DNA of 64,000 nucleotides from Saururus chinensis (lineage: Eukaryota; Streptophyta; Magnoliopsida; Piperales; Saururaceae): assembly GCA_035235625.1 (NCBI GenBank), contig CP141145.1, positions 5,270,001 to 5,334,000 of the forward strand, in the 5' to 3' direction. Below the pieces are notes generated by a model. That model had not been told where the DNA came from. It saw only the letters and a list, made by a program, of their open reading frames with translations, and did no database searches. This document shows, in pieces, positions 44,634 to 56,644 of this stretch; the stretch's first letter is position 1; the number at the start of each line of letters is the position of its first letter. The position numbers and the translations under genes are program-made.

Positions 44634-46469
44634 TGTAATGCCCAGACCAGGAAACCAACCCAGGCCGGGGGTCCGAAAATGATAAAAACCAAACCCAGAA
44701 CCGGGAGCAGCAAACTTTGAATGCAAGAGTCTTCATGTTCCTCCACGTGCTTCGGAACTTTAGTGCTCCATTACGCGTAGGCTAGAAAAAACCTAATTAT
44801 ATAACTAATTCAGATCGGGCCAATATTGCCTTGTCGTTGGTTGCCTACATACGTATCGGATAATATCTGTGATATTACTCTAATACTATCGGATTCGTAC
44901 ATAGTTCTACCTATAGGCTACTACATACATCAAACCATACAAAAACATATACGTATACCCGAATATTTAATTGGGGATATACGGAAACCCGTAAAACACC
45001 GGCAACATATATCTTGCTCTATCATAGAGACGAGCACTACACGACTACTACAACATGCCTCACTCTATCCCAGAGCAAATCCATCACATTCACATGTCTC
45101 GCTCTATCATTGAGTTGAGACCACATGCATCACACGCCTCACTCTATCACTTAGCCGAGACCGAACACACACACAACACGTCTCTCTCTAACCCAGAGCG
45201 AGACAGCACACATCATGGCATATAAGCATAGCATATCATAATATAAAGGATCATAGCATATCAAGGCATAGTGTATACCCTATCTAGCACATGCATTCTA
45301 TAATTAAAATAGGAGGTCAAAAACGCTTACTCCCCAAATGTCTTGCAAGGTAGTGGTATTTAGGGTACTCATTTTTGGGCGTCCTCCCCTTTAGATCTGG
45401 AGACAGCGAACGGAGTCTCCTCTAACCTCCGCACATTCCTTGTTTTGCGTCAAAAGATGACAGATCAATTGTCCCCTTTCTCGGAGACTTCTCATTTTCT
45501 GCAACCATAAGCAATGGACAAAATGTCCCTTTCCCCATGAAGTTTCTCACACTGTGTGGTCCTTCGATGAAGGGTGGATCCTTCCCTACTTCGGACGATG
45601 ACCCATGATGCAGCCTGTGACGGAGGATGGAGTCCCCCTTTCTCTCCGGGCTGCTACTCTCTCTTCGGGGCAGGAGGGTAGCAGATAGAAACTCCTCTTG
45701 CCCCAGGTTGTTTCCCCTTCTAGGGATGCCAGCTTAAAGAATAGACCATGTCATTGCGTAGATCACCTTCGAATTAGCTAGAAATGCCTCAAGAATGACT
45801 CAAATCGGACTTAAAATGAGTGAGAAACGAAGAACAGAAGTTTTTGAATATGGGAGAGAATACAGAAACGTGGGAGAGGATTCCCCCCCCCCAAACTAAA
45901 CGCTCTAGAAGATATTTATAGAAAAATTGGATAGACGTGAAGCTGACACATGGCAGATAGGATATATATGTGTCAATCCTATTCGCTACGTCAGTAATCT
46001 TATCCGCTTCATTAGCAAACCTATCCGCTTGCATCAGTAATATTATCTATTGCATCATCGATCCTATCCGCTTCGTCGTCAGTCTTATCCACTACGTCGT
46101 CGATCTTATCTAGAATAATATTATTTTATTCAAATAATATCCTGACCTCAAAATGCGATAACTTCCAACCTTGACGTTGAAATCGCATGTTCTTATTACT
46201 GATGGACTCGTGTCGACGAGCCCTTCGAAATAAGACCACATATGGTAGGTTATCCTGCACTTTTTATGTAGGTCCCGCCCATATGGCATACTTCCCGGGG
46301 CCGTAGCTTTCGCTCCCGACTTCTGTTTCATGCGTTCTTTGATTTGTTACACTCGTTACTCCAAGCTCTACCCAGATATGGGGATTTCACTTAATGAAAC
46401 CCCCTAACACTAATCTCAAATTATCCTTAACCCCTCGGGTTAAGCATAACTGGAAAATGGGTCATTACA
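44634..46469. mobile_element. Solo LTR (Ty3/gypsy type)
   Basis: It begins TGTAATGCCCAGACC and ends GGGTCATTACA, and is flanked on both sides by ATTTT (44,629-44,633 and 46,470-46,474), a perfect 5-bp target duplication. It is 1,836 bp without internal genes. A TATA-like CTATAAATATC on the - strand at 45,911-45,921 suggests - orientation. An LTR alone with an intact target duplication is the usual outcome of LTR-LTR recombination. Confidence 0.85.
45008..45215. repeat. Tandem ~40-bp repeat inside the solo LTR
   Basis: About five degenerate units centre on CTCACTCTATCAC/CCCAGAG followed by CGAGACC and an ACACATCA-type link (45,010, 45,057, 45,093, 45,135, 45,178). The TCTC/GAGA parts of each unit can pair. 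Confidence 0.6.
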
Positions 46470-48419
46470 ATTTTACAGCCCAACAATTTATTTACCCAAC
46501 CCAAAACCCTTACTATTTAAAGAAACCCTAGCTTATTTGCCCAAATGGGGAAGAGCTATGTTAGGAGGAAGGAAATGTTCTACCCCTATTTTTCAAAGAA
46601 GAAAATAAGATTAAGTTGTGTTTTCTTGCCCTAATCACCCATAATCTTTCGATTTTGGTCTTAATTCTTCTTATATTTTTTTATCCTATTTTGATTCTTG
46701 ATTTCTTCCATTAAAAATCTTATTTTAATTTTAATTTAAAACCCTAAATTGGTGATTTTTCATTTTTAACCAAAGGTTATCCTAGAACTACCTATTTTCA
46801 AGTTGATTTGAGTTTATTAGTTGGTTTTAATTAAATTTTAACAAAAACCGTAATTTTGGGTAAGATTTATGAGGATTGAAGTTCGTTCATGGATTCAAAG
46901 GCTTCATAGAAGTAAGAGATTTTTACCTTGTGTGGTTTTATCCATTGGAACTCATGATTGTAGATTTATTTGGGTTCTTGCTTCTTTTGAGGTTTAATGG
47001 TGATTTGTTAAAAACATGTAATTTATAGTTATTTTCTTGTGATTAAGCATTAGAATGATTAGAGCTATTATGTTCTAGGGTTATATTTTGATTATATGAT
47101 GCTCTATGGTGTTTTTAATTTATATAGAATTTTAAATTATTTTTGGTTTGAATTTCGGAAGGTTGAAGACGAACCAGAAAAGTGAACTGATCTGGCCAAT
47201 CGAACAGGCTAAGAGCCATTTAAATGGGTTGTCTGGCTATTTGATTTGCTAGGCATTCGAACAACAACAAAGAAATTTTGTGTTTTTGGCCTATTTTTGT
47301 GAATTTTTAGTCATTTTTTGTTCTATTCTCATAAATCTAACTCTTTATGACTATGATGAGTTATTACCTATAAATGCTACTGTGATTGCATGAGAACCAT
47401 CCTTGAATTATGATTTAGCTCAAGCAGGAATATGACTATACTTTTGTTTTAGTATGATATTCTACTTGTTTTAAATCTATGATTGATTATTTCTCCATAA
47501 TTACTCTATGATTCCAGTAGGTCTTGACCATAATAACTTATGTATGCTTGTACATGTCACATTGATTTTAGGTGATTCATGTTTCACATGTTTTAGCATA
47601 AGTATGATCACTACCATGCATATGTATGTATATTCATGCTTATGACTACATGATTTTATTTATTACAAATGGATCATGTTATATGCTCATAGGGACTGAT
47701 TTGAGTATGTTTAATCATGCATACATTCATTAGACTTTTCTCACGTATGTATCATGTTGCATGCATAATTCAAATAATTTATAAATGAAAGTTAATCGTG
47801 ATTGGCCGTGATTAATCGGTTGTGCGCAATTGGATGCCATTGTTTGCTCGATTAGTCACTTGAAGGTTTATCAAATTGGTTTTACATCTGAAAGGACAAG
47901 GTTTTACATCTAATGAATGGGGTTTTACATTTCGTTGAGAATGAGTTTCCTCCCTGGGTGAGAAGAGCGGAAAGCTATAATGAGTTAAAATTATTGAGTT
48001 ACCTAGACCCTGAGAATCAAGTTGGTTTGTCCGTGTGCACCGGCTTACCAACTTTTCCCATTAGGTAACTTACCCAAACTGCTCTAGTTTCCTTTTGGAA
48101 GTTGGACCTTCCCCGTTAGGGATTGTTTGGGGTGAGTAGGTCTGCTTATGCTTCGGCCGATTAAGTAAGGATGTTTTCTCGATTGTGAGACATTCACCAG
48201 TTGATTTATGCATGTGTATAATGCTCATTGGCACAGGTTGTGTAGGAACAATGATGTTTATGTTACACATGGGGCGTATAATATGATATACTTGACTTAT
48301 GAAGGGTGAATGTATATATTGGTATATGATTATGCATGATATGAATGTTGAGAATTGATTCATGCAGGATGTGATTGTTATAGTGAGATTCATATAATTA
48401 CACATAAGGTGTATTTGTT

Positions 48420-48660
48420 TTATGCAGGATGAACCTATGATGCACAGGTGGCATGATTATGTGCTTATAGAATGTGGGTTACATCATGATATGCAGGTGG
48501 CAAGATTATGTGTTTGAATATGCTATACATCATGATATGCAAGTGGTATGATTATATGTATATGGAATGTGTTTTACATGATACACAAGTACCATGAGTA
48601 TATGTTTATGAAATGTAATTAATAATATGATGCACATGTCGAACAAATATGTTATTTGTC
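48420..48660. repeat. Degenerate ~55-bp tandem repeat
   Basis: Units share ATGATATGCAGGTGGCA/TATGATTATGTG (48,435, 48,489, 48,534, 48,583) and a GAATGTGTTTTACAT link. It lies inside the long LTR-like tract. Confidence 0.6.
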
Positions 48661-51359
48661 CCATGATTAATGGGTGTGGTGAATGAATATATGATGAATG
48701 TTATATTGATAATGTTGACCGACTTTTAGTCAATCACTCCATTTCCCATAAAAGAACCACTCTTTTCGACACGACCCAACTCCCAACACTGCTGTGGAAC
48801 ACATATTTTGCTGCACAACTTTTTGTTACCCCTGTCTTGTTGTGATTACCTCCAGCATTTTATAAATCCTTAGGACATTAGCTCTCTCAACTAGTCAACA
48901 ACTTTGGCTACTGACTCTGCCACTGACGCCACCACCGCCATGTGCTCACCATCAAACTTACATAGATTAGGAGGTAGGTGACTTTGAACTCGTTATTTCA
49001 AGATAGCTTACTTTAAATGTTTAGCAACATGCTAGGAATGCATGATTTAATGCTTTTGAGACTAAAGAATGGTTTAATTGCATGTTGTAAGAGGGAAATG
49101 TAATGGAATATGCTATGTTTAATCGTGCATGTAAGTTATGTGTATGATGTGTGTTTGTGGGTTATGTGTATGTTAGTTTGGTGAGTAAGAAGTGTGAGGC
49201 TCAGCTTTATGATGAAGTATGGGCATGTGATGTGTATGGATGATTGATATGGGCATGTGTGTTGGACTACAGTATGGGTGATGGACATGTGTTTGCATAA
49301 TGGAATGTAAGTGGCGATGGAGGAGCTTTATATGGATTTGGAGGTGGGCCTGTATCAGTTTGACGGATGCGGAGGGTGTAAATTTGATGGGCGAAGATTG
49401 GATTTGATTGGTTTGGTTAGGATGGTATTTTGGGGGTTCAGGGAGTAAATGAATGTAAGGTTTGGAGCCGATATGGGGGATTACTAGATAATAAGTTTCA
49501 TCGCATAATTGTACCTGCATAATGTACGTAATATAAATTAGAACATAAGAACAATGAGTAAGGATTTAGTAAGAATGTGATAATTGAGGTTGGATCTTGG
49601 GGGCTTAAATTGATGATTTTTTAGTAAGATAATGTGGTCATATGGTATACAATAGAGAATGTGTGGATATGTATAGATATGTCATATGACGAGTATGGTT
49701 ATGAGATGGATAGATTAAGCGAAGTATGTTGCCCTGATGGATTATAATTTTGAAATAGATTCAGCTTTAGGATGGTTAGCAGAGGATTGTAAGACAACTT
49801 GGCATAATTATAGCTACATGACTTACGTAAATCAAACTTGAATCGTAAGCAAAACTAATACAATAATGTGAGACCTTAGGGGTTTCACATATTTAGTTCC
49901 ATGTTTGTGCTAGTCAATAACAAGTTGGTTATGGATTTTCCATGTCTAGCTATGGTGTTATCTTACAAGATATTGTCTTGGTGTTGTATTTAAGCCTAGA
50001 TATTTAATACTCTATTGAGAGCGCTATATATTTTGTTAGTCTTGTCTTGGTGCTATATTTAAGCCTAAATGTTTGATGCTTTATTGAAAGCACTGTAAGT
50101 TTCCATCCTTAGTTGGCATTGCATGATTTTCTGCTTATAGATGTCACACTATGATCCTGCCTATATATGGCATTGTAAGTTTTCTGTTCAAAAGAGTCAC
50201 TCTATGATTTTTGCCCTTAATTGGCAATGTATGACCCTTAATTGAGACTGTATGGCCCCTAGAGTGTGGGTGTTTACACAATCAAGAAAATAGTATCATG
50301 GATCTATTCTTACATGTTTAATCTTGTGCCCCATGAGCATAGGTGTGTCTTGCCCTTGAAAAAACTCATGTTGTCTAGTTGCTCCCTAGAGGTTAAGGTG
50401 ACACCTAGTGACATTCCTTTCCTTTGACACTAGAGATGATTAGATTGTAACGAGCTCTAGTTGTCAAGAGTTTGATGGTATAAGCATGTGTATGACTATA
50501 AGTGTAAGTTTATAAGGTTCTTAGTAAGAATAAGTTTGGAAGATTTCGTGTAATTTGGTAAGTGTAAGTTTTTTAGGAGGACTATAAGTGTAAGCTTCAA
50601 AGAAAGACTTTGAGCAAGATTGTAAGCATATGGATTTGAGCACAATGCTACGAGTAAGACAGTATGTTTAAGATGTGTGGTAAGATGACTGGCGTGTGAG
50701 CATAAATATTATGCATTGTAAGATTATGTTATGTTATGCATGTTACTTGTGAAAATTGCATGAGCGCATCTATGTATGGACCTATAGAATTCATTGATTA
50801 GAACTTCCCTACTAAGTATGAAAAATACTTATTTTTCCTCTTTTCAGCCCTGATGTCGAGAGACTTTTGTAGGTTAATAGTGGAGAGCTCATGAAGTTGG
50901 ACTCTCATTTCCATCGTTGGATCATTTTTCTTTGACTCCGATAAAACTCCAACTCATCACAAGTCTTTATCATTTTGTCATGACTTGTCGATAATATTGT
51001 GGATGTTATGTATTAGGTAAGGTGAGAGTTGATTGTGTCTAGACTCGTGTATTGAATTATATCTTTGGTCCGTTAAGGAATTGTACTTGGAGATGCCTAG
51101 GTTGTATTTATAATTATGCCCATGGCCATGGCAAGTTATTTTATGTGTTTCATTTTCAAATAATGCATGAGAATGTTTGGTTTGGCTATATCATACTTTA
51201 GAAAAAAAATCACATGGTTGAATAAATGTATGTTGTTGTAGAGTTATATAAAAAATTATTTTAATAGGTTTCGATTTTCATCATTTTTCTAGATTTGACA
51301 GCTGTTATATTGCAAAAAAATTCATGAATTTAAAAGAAAATGTTCATAAAAATCTCAAG

Positions 51360-51591
51360 CGTGCAACTATTACTATAGTAGTTGCCATTACCTCTGTCAC
51401 TGCCACCACCATCATCCTTATTGCTATGTCAACACCACCACCTCTGTTACTACTGTCATTGTTGTCAACAGCTCTGTCACTGCTACCACCACTACTACCA
51501 CTACCACTACTACTACCACTACCACTACCACTACCACCATGACTACTACTACTGCTACTACCACCACCACCACTACCTGCATGATCACCAC
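51360..51591. repeat. CCA/CTA-rich trinucleotide microsatellite, left part
   Basis: This imperfect (ACC)n/(ACT)n tract continues at 55,059-55,165 beyond the inserted TR-GAG element. The leucine- or tyrosine/histidine-rich frames here are artefacts of the repeat. Confidence 0.8.
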
Positions 51592-52492
51592 TGTTAGCCC
51601 CTTAACTTGACAGATGTTGAAAGCGGGTGGCTACCCCCTTACTTGGCAGCGAACAGCTGAGTTGTGTGGGCAATGAACAACCTAGGCAAGCCCCTTGGGC
51701 ACAGACGGATGTTGGAACAACGCGAGAGGTGTTCCGAACAAGCTACTTGCCTTGTGGAGCAGGCTAAGTAGGAGTCTTTGCGTGAGCGGGACTCTAGCAT
51801 CGAAGCTTGGCACTACTTGGACTTAAGTAAGGACTCCTAAGGCAGATAGGATTCACTCATGCAAGATTGTTGCACTCTTGGCTTGATTAGGAGTCGGGGC
51901 AGAAAGTTCCTAGGATAGATAGGACACGTACAGGCTGGCCAGCTACTCTCCTAAGTCAGTAGGAGTTGGAGTAGCTAGTTTCCTTGGATGGACGAACTGT
52001 AGAAGGCAATAGACACTAGACTCCTAGCAGAAGACGGACTCCCTTGTAGGTTTCCTTATTTGGGCTAGTGGGCGGACTGCTTGTTGGGCTGAGAGTTGGT
52101 CAGGGTGAGAACTCTTGTAAGGGTGGGCTATATACTCCTAGTAGCACTAGGATGGCCAGCTTTAGGCTGAGTCTATTTAAGGGGGATGGCAGGGCGGCCA
52201 TGGCTGATTGGAGGTGATTGATTTGTTCATGCACAGTAAACTAGGGAGCTGAGAGGGAGCTTTCAGCATAGTGCATCAACCTTACCCTCTCCCTCTCTTA
52301 TGTATTTTGACAGACATAAATATAGCTTGGGCGGAAACCATTACACCAGGACGGACTTGTGGTTGTTTGTGTTGTGCTGCTTGTGATTCCCTTATGCATA
52401 CGAGTGTGAAGGGAAGAGAGTGGCTGCTGGTTGCGCGGCACAGCCAGGCCATCATGTGTGCAAACGCTAGGCAAAGCTTCATGCCTGTAACA
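51592..52492 (+). repeat. 5' LTR of the TR-GAG element
   Basis: It is 901 bp and GC-richer than its surroundings. The following GTTGGTTCCATTGCC may be the primer-binding site; the tRNA is not identified. Confidence 0.88.
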
Positions 52493-52683
52493 GTTGGTTC
52501 CATTGCCAAGATTTGAAGGAAGTGAAAGCTCTATGCGGTCTCTGTGAAGGAGTTGGCTGAAGGTTGCTGAGTCGCTAGGATACCCGGAAGAGGCAAAATC
52601 CTTAAAGGGTTGTTGCTGAACAGGTTGGAGATCCTTGTTGCGTGCTTACCTTACCTTGACGAGTTGCTGGAAAATAGGGAGCT

Positions 52684-53800
52684 TTGATGGTAGGCGCAAT
52701 GTTGACTTGCATTACTAAGCTAGAGGTGAAGGTGGATGCGATGGCCACAACAAATGGGATGTTGGCTGAAGTTCAGACCTCTTTGCGCAACATCAATGAG
52801 CGTTTGGCCCTCTTCGGCCAACGAGTGTCCCTGCTTGAAGTTGCAACACACCTTGATGAGTTTCAGGAAGAAGGTAGTTTGGTTGAAGGGGCAGCCCGTC
52901 TCACCACGTTAGTGGTTGATGTGGCTGCGACGATGGCTTACCTTAGGCAGCATGTGCAACAGGTTGAGGAGGCAGCAGCAATGAAGGTTAGCGAGCTAGT
53001 GGATGAAGTGGCGGTACTGAAGCAGGCAGTCCTCAACACTCCATCCCAAGATGGGGGTGAGTCCTCATCTCAGCAAGTTGTGAAGAAGGCAAAGGTGCCT
53101 GAACCGAAGGCATAGGCTGGGACATGAGGCACTAAGGAGATTGGGAACTTCCTTTGGGATATGGAAAGCTACTTCATGCTGGTCCATACCCAAGAGGGGG
53201 GGGAGGTTACCATGGCAGCACTGTACCTTGAAGGGGATGCAAAGCTGTGGTGGCAAACGCAGTTGGAGGATGATGCAGTTGTGGGTCGGCCAAAGATAGG
53301 GACGTGGGATATGTTCAAGAGGGAGTTGCAAGCGCAATTCCTTCACACAAATGTGTCTTGGATGGCTTGAGAGGTGTTGAGGAACCTCAGGCATATGAGA
53401 GTAGTCCGGGACTATGTTAAGGAGTTTCAGTCACTGATTTTGGGAGTGATGAACATGATAGAGGATGACAAGCTATTCTAGTTCATGGCAGACTTGGAAA
53501 CATAGGCTCAAAACGAGCTAAGATGGAGGGAAGTGGAGGACCTTCCTGCAGTGATTGCAATGGTTGATAGCTTGGCAGATTTTAAACAAACTCTCGCTGA
53601 GCCAGCAAAGAAGAATGGGGAATCAAAGTCATCCAACAAGGAGGGTAGTAAGGGTGGTAATGGTGGCAAAGTGAAGGGCAGCGAGCAGTCTGGCCAGCCT
53701 AACAGAAGTGGTGGCTGTTTCATATATCAAGGAATGTCCAAAACGGGTAAGACTGAATGCACTTGTACCTAAAGAGGAGGAGGAATTTGAGCATGAAGAG
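52684..53800 (+). pseudogene. gag of the TR-GAG element
   Basis: One frame runs from ATG 52,684 with stops at 53,113, about 53,125, 53,368, 53,478 and about 53,503. The N-terminal 140 residues are a coiled-coil (LNINERLALFGQRVSLLE-type). The retrotransposon gag domain follows: MAALYLEGDAKLWWQTQLED, then TWDMFKRELQAQF, and RHMRVVRDYVKEFQSLIL. A decayed zinc knuckle (GGCFIYQG) lies at about 53,710. Most of the stops are TAG for CAG or TGA for CGA, as expected from C-to-T change at methylated sites. Gag would form the particle that packages the element's RNA. Confidence 0.85.
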
Positions 53801-54169
53801 ATAGCCCAAATGAGTCCTTTGTAGCAAATAGGATGTGTTCGGTTGCTGGAGTCCCCGCTTGAGGGGGAAGCTTCGGGTCATTGAGGATTTGAAGGAAGGA
53901 GGGGAGCGGACTCCCCAAGCCTTGGCTGATCGAAGCAGCCAAGGGGTGGGCTGATGCAGAGGTTGGTAGGATGATGGGCAGCAGGTGTTGCCCAAACTTG
54001 GCTGAAGGACGACTTAGGCTGGGTGGAAGATGACTTGGTCGTGGTGTGATGGGAAGTGTTGGCTACTTGCTAACGGGTTCAACGAGGCGGATGGCTTAAG
54101 AGCTTCAATCAGTGCACCTAGGAAGTTGGGGCTTCAATGAGGGCGTCAAAGAATCAAGTGGGGGAGGCC

Positions 54170-55058
54170 TGTTAGCCCCTTAACTAAATGGATGCTGAAG
54201 GGGGCGGCTACCCCCTTACTTGGCAGTGGATGGCTGAGTTGCGTGGGTGACAGACAGCCTAGGCAAGCCCCTTGGGCAAGACAGATGCTGGAACAACGTG
54301 GTAGATGTTCCGGACGAGCTACTCGCCTTGTGGAGTAGGCTGAGTAGGAGTCCATGCACGGGCGGGACTCTAGCATTGAAGTTGGGTGCTACTTAGACTT
54401 AGGGAAGGACTCCTAAGGCGGACAAGATTCACTCATGCAGGATTGATGCACTCCTTGCGTGAGTAGGAGTCGGGGTAGCAAGTTCCTAGGACGGATAAGA
54501 CTCGCACGGGATGGCTGGCTACTCTCCTAGGTTAGGTAGGAGTTGGAGTAGTTAGTTTCCTTAGACAAAGTCTAGAACGCAACAGATTCTGGACTCCTAG
54601 CGGAAGACAAACTCCCTTGCAGGTTTCCTTATTTGGGCTAGGGGGCGGACTGCTTGTTGGGCTAAGAGTTGGTCATAGTGAGAACTCTTGTAAGGGTGGG
54701 TTATGTACTCCTAGTAGCACTAGAACGACCAACTTCAGGCTGAGTCTATTTAAGGGGGAGAACAGAGCGGCCATGGCTGATCGGAGGTGATTGATTTGTT
54801 CATGCACAATAAACCAGGGAGGGAGCTTTCAACGTGGTGGATCATGCTTGCCCTCTCCCTGCCTTGTGTATTTCGATGGACAGAAATATAGCTTGGGCGG
54901 AGACCATTGCACTAGGACGGACTTGTGGCTATTTGTGTTGTTTTGCTTGTGTTTCCTTTGCGCATATAAGTGGGAAGGGAAGAGAGTGGCTACTGGTTGT
55001 GCGGCGCAGCCAGGCCATCATGTGTGCAAATGCTAGGCAAAGCTTTATGCCCGTGACA
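54170..55058 (+). repeat. 3' LTR of the TR-GAG element
   Basis: It is 889 bp and shares the whole order of the 5' LTR, with visible scattered substitutions and small indels, so the insertion is not recent. Confidence 0.88.
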
Positions 55059-55165
55059 ACCACCATCATCAACTTTGCCTCCATTACCACCACTATCCCT
55101 ACTTCCACTAACACAACTGTTGTTGCTATTGTTGCCACCACCAGTAGTGTGCCACCACCTCCACT
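55059..55165. repeat. CCA-rich microsatellite, right part
   Basis: This (ACC)n-like sequence continues the tract at 51,360-51,591; the TR-GAG element was inserted inside it. Confidence 0.7.
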
Positions 55166-55342
55166 ACTATGAGGAGTAGTCCAAAGGTAGTATTGGTGTC
55201 AATAGCAAAAGACGTGTAGTTTTATCTTTAAAGGCACAATGTTATCCATATGGATACGGTCGATTATTCAAGTTTGAATTTTCTATAATACTATTGGTAC
55301 AACCAAAAGAAAAAATTTAAGATTTTCATATTTTCTCTCTTA

Positions 55343-55471
55343 GGTTATTCTCTTTCTCTTTCTCTTTCTCACCTGTTTCACCAATCTCCGTAATAGTATG
55401 AAAGTAGGCCGAATAGTAGGGTCTATTTAGATTGGTGGAAATCAGGAGAAATGGAAAGAGAAAGTGAATCC
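55343..55471. repeat. Foldback with CTTTCTC / GAGAAAG arms
   Basis: The left arm (TCTCTTTCTC, then GTTTCACCAATCT, 55,343-55,388) is inverted on the right (AGATTGGTGGAAAT, then GGAAAGAGAAAG, 55,430-55,471). It is probably a small MITE relic; it has no ORF. Confidence 0.5.
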
Positions 55472-55544
55472 AGGTAAAAGAGAAACTAGGAGATTCCTAA
55501 AAAATTTCTACTGTTTGATTGTACAAATGATGTTAGAGAAAATT

Positions 55545-55937
55545 GACGGTGATGGTAGTAGTAGTAGTGGCAATGGTGGTAGCGGTAAAAGTGGCAATGG
55601 TTGTGGCAGCGGCGTTGGTGGCGGTGGCAGTAGTGGTGGTGGTGGCAGCGGCGATGGTAATGGTGGCAATGGTGGTAGTTATAGTAGCGGTGATGGTGGC
55701 GGTAGTGGTAGTAGCAGTGGTGGTGCTAGTGGCAGGGCTGGTGGTGATGGAGGCGACTGTGGGAGTAAAGGTAGTGGCAGTGGTAATGACGGTGGTAGTG
55801 ACAATAGTGATGGTGGGAGTAATGGTGATGAAGGTGGTAGTGGTGGCAGTGATAGTAGCGGTGCCGGCTATAGTGGTGATGACAGTGACAATAGTGAAGG
55901 CGGTAACAATGATGATGGTAGTAGTAATAGAAAAAAA
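55545..55937. repeat. GGT/AGT-rich trinucleotide microsatellite
   Basis: This imperfect (GGT)n/(AGT)n/(GGC)n tract of about 390 bp is open in several frames on both strands, giving a Gly/Ser frame on + and a Thr/Ile frame on -. Frames open on all sides in such repeats are expected by composition, so no protein is called. Confidence 0.8.
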
Positions 55938-56061
55938 TAAGCCTTTAGTATGATAATTTTTTCTCAAAATCCATAGGTTTTAGGCTTAAAGTTTTTGGGC
56001 TAAATTTTTATTTATTTATTTTCAATTTATTTTCTAATTTCTCTTTCCCTATTATATTTAA

Positions 56062-56415
56062 GGGAAAATTATTAAAATAATAATTAAAAAAAATATTTAC
56101 CAAAATATACCACTTTGGGAAATATTTCCCAAAGTGGTGTTCGTTTTTGCCACGCCAGCTGGCGCCAGCGTGGCTTTTTTTTTATATTTTTTAAGTTGAT
56201 TTTGTCGTTTAGAACGACGAAATTGGTTTGAATATGATTTCGTCGTTCTAAACGATGAAACCTTTTATTACTTGACCCGGTTTCGTCGTTCAGAACGACG
56301 AATCAACTTAAGCTGATTTCGTCGTTCTGAACGATGAAACTAACACACTTATCTTATTTCGGGCTCAGTCGTGGGAAGGACACTGATTTCGTCGTTCTAA
56401 ATGACGAAATCAAAT
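56062..56415. repeat. Left terminal inverted repeat of the MULE, with palindrome array
   Basis: It contains a perfect 30-bp palindrome at 56,109-56,138 (arm ACCACTTTGGGAAAT), an imperfect one at 56,150-56,175 (GCCACGC ... GCGTGGC), and five palindromes of the form TTTCGTCGTT-N2-AACGACGAAA at about 56,202, 56,240, 56,280, 56,319 and 56,385. It is mirrored at 62,605-62,975. Confidence 0.9.
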
Positions 56416-56644
56416 TAATTTTTTTTAAAATTACTATTTAAAACTAATTTTATCACCTGTCCCTGTTGATTCATTCAAAACACAAAACACAAAACACAGA
56501 TGTATATGCACGACTTCATTCATTCCGCCCATAACAAATATCACCATAACAAATATCACTATCACGAATATCACCATAACAAATATAAGTAAAGTGCATC
56601 ATATACGAGTAATAAATATAATACATCACAAGTAATATCATAAT

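Larger units (their letters stand above)
44259..51315. repeat. Long LTR-like repeat tract, interrupted by a solo LTR
   Basis: From TGTAAGATCTCTAATTTT (44,259) to about 51,315 no coding domain is seen. Style features of long gypsy LTRs are present: TG-start, a CATTTTATAAATCC block with nearby GAGGTAGGTGACTT at 48,858-48,990, and G/T-rich downstream sequence with GTCATGACTTG at about 50,978. The solo LTR at 44,634-46,469 is inserted near its left end. The right end is not defined and no target duplication was found, so this is a tentative reading. Confidence 0.3.
51592..55058 (+). mobile_element. TR-GAG type LTR retrotransposon (gag only, 3.47 kb)
   Basis: The LTRs at 51,592-52,492 and 54,170-55,058 start TGTTAGCCCCTTAACT and end in GTAACA or GTGACA. 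The flanks are ACCAC (51,587-51,591) and ACCAC (55,059-55,063), a perfect 5-bp target duplication. The 1.68-kb interior holds a single decayed gag and no pol. A polypurine tract AAGTGGGGGAGGCC precedes the 3' LTR. Short gag-only elements of this build are known in plants as TR-GAG and depend on pol from another element. Confidence 0.9.

Noticed and set aside
45789-46331. Two - strand frames within the solo LTR
   Set aside because: They have no domain similarity and lie wholly within an LTR delimited by target duplications.
51324-51597. Leu-rich and Tyr/His-rich frames
   Set aside because: They are translations of the CCA/CTA microsatellite.
55464-55940. 158-codon Gly/Ser-rich frame (+) with overlapping frames on both strands
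   Set aside because: The GGT/AGT repeat opens several frames at once, and codon content follows the repeat alone.
56109-56400. Regular palindromic repeats considered as a CRISPR-like array
   Set aside because: The repeats sit inside MULE terminal inverted repeats of a plant genome, the spacers are related to each other, and no cas genes exist.
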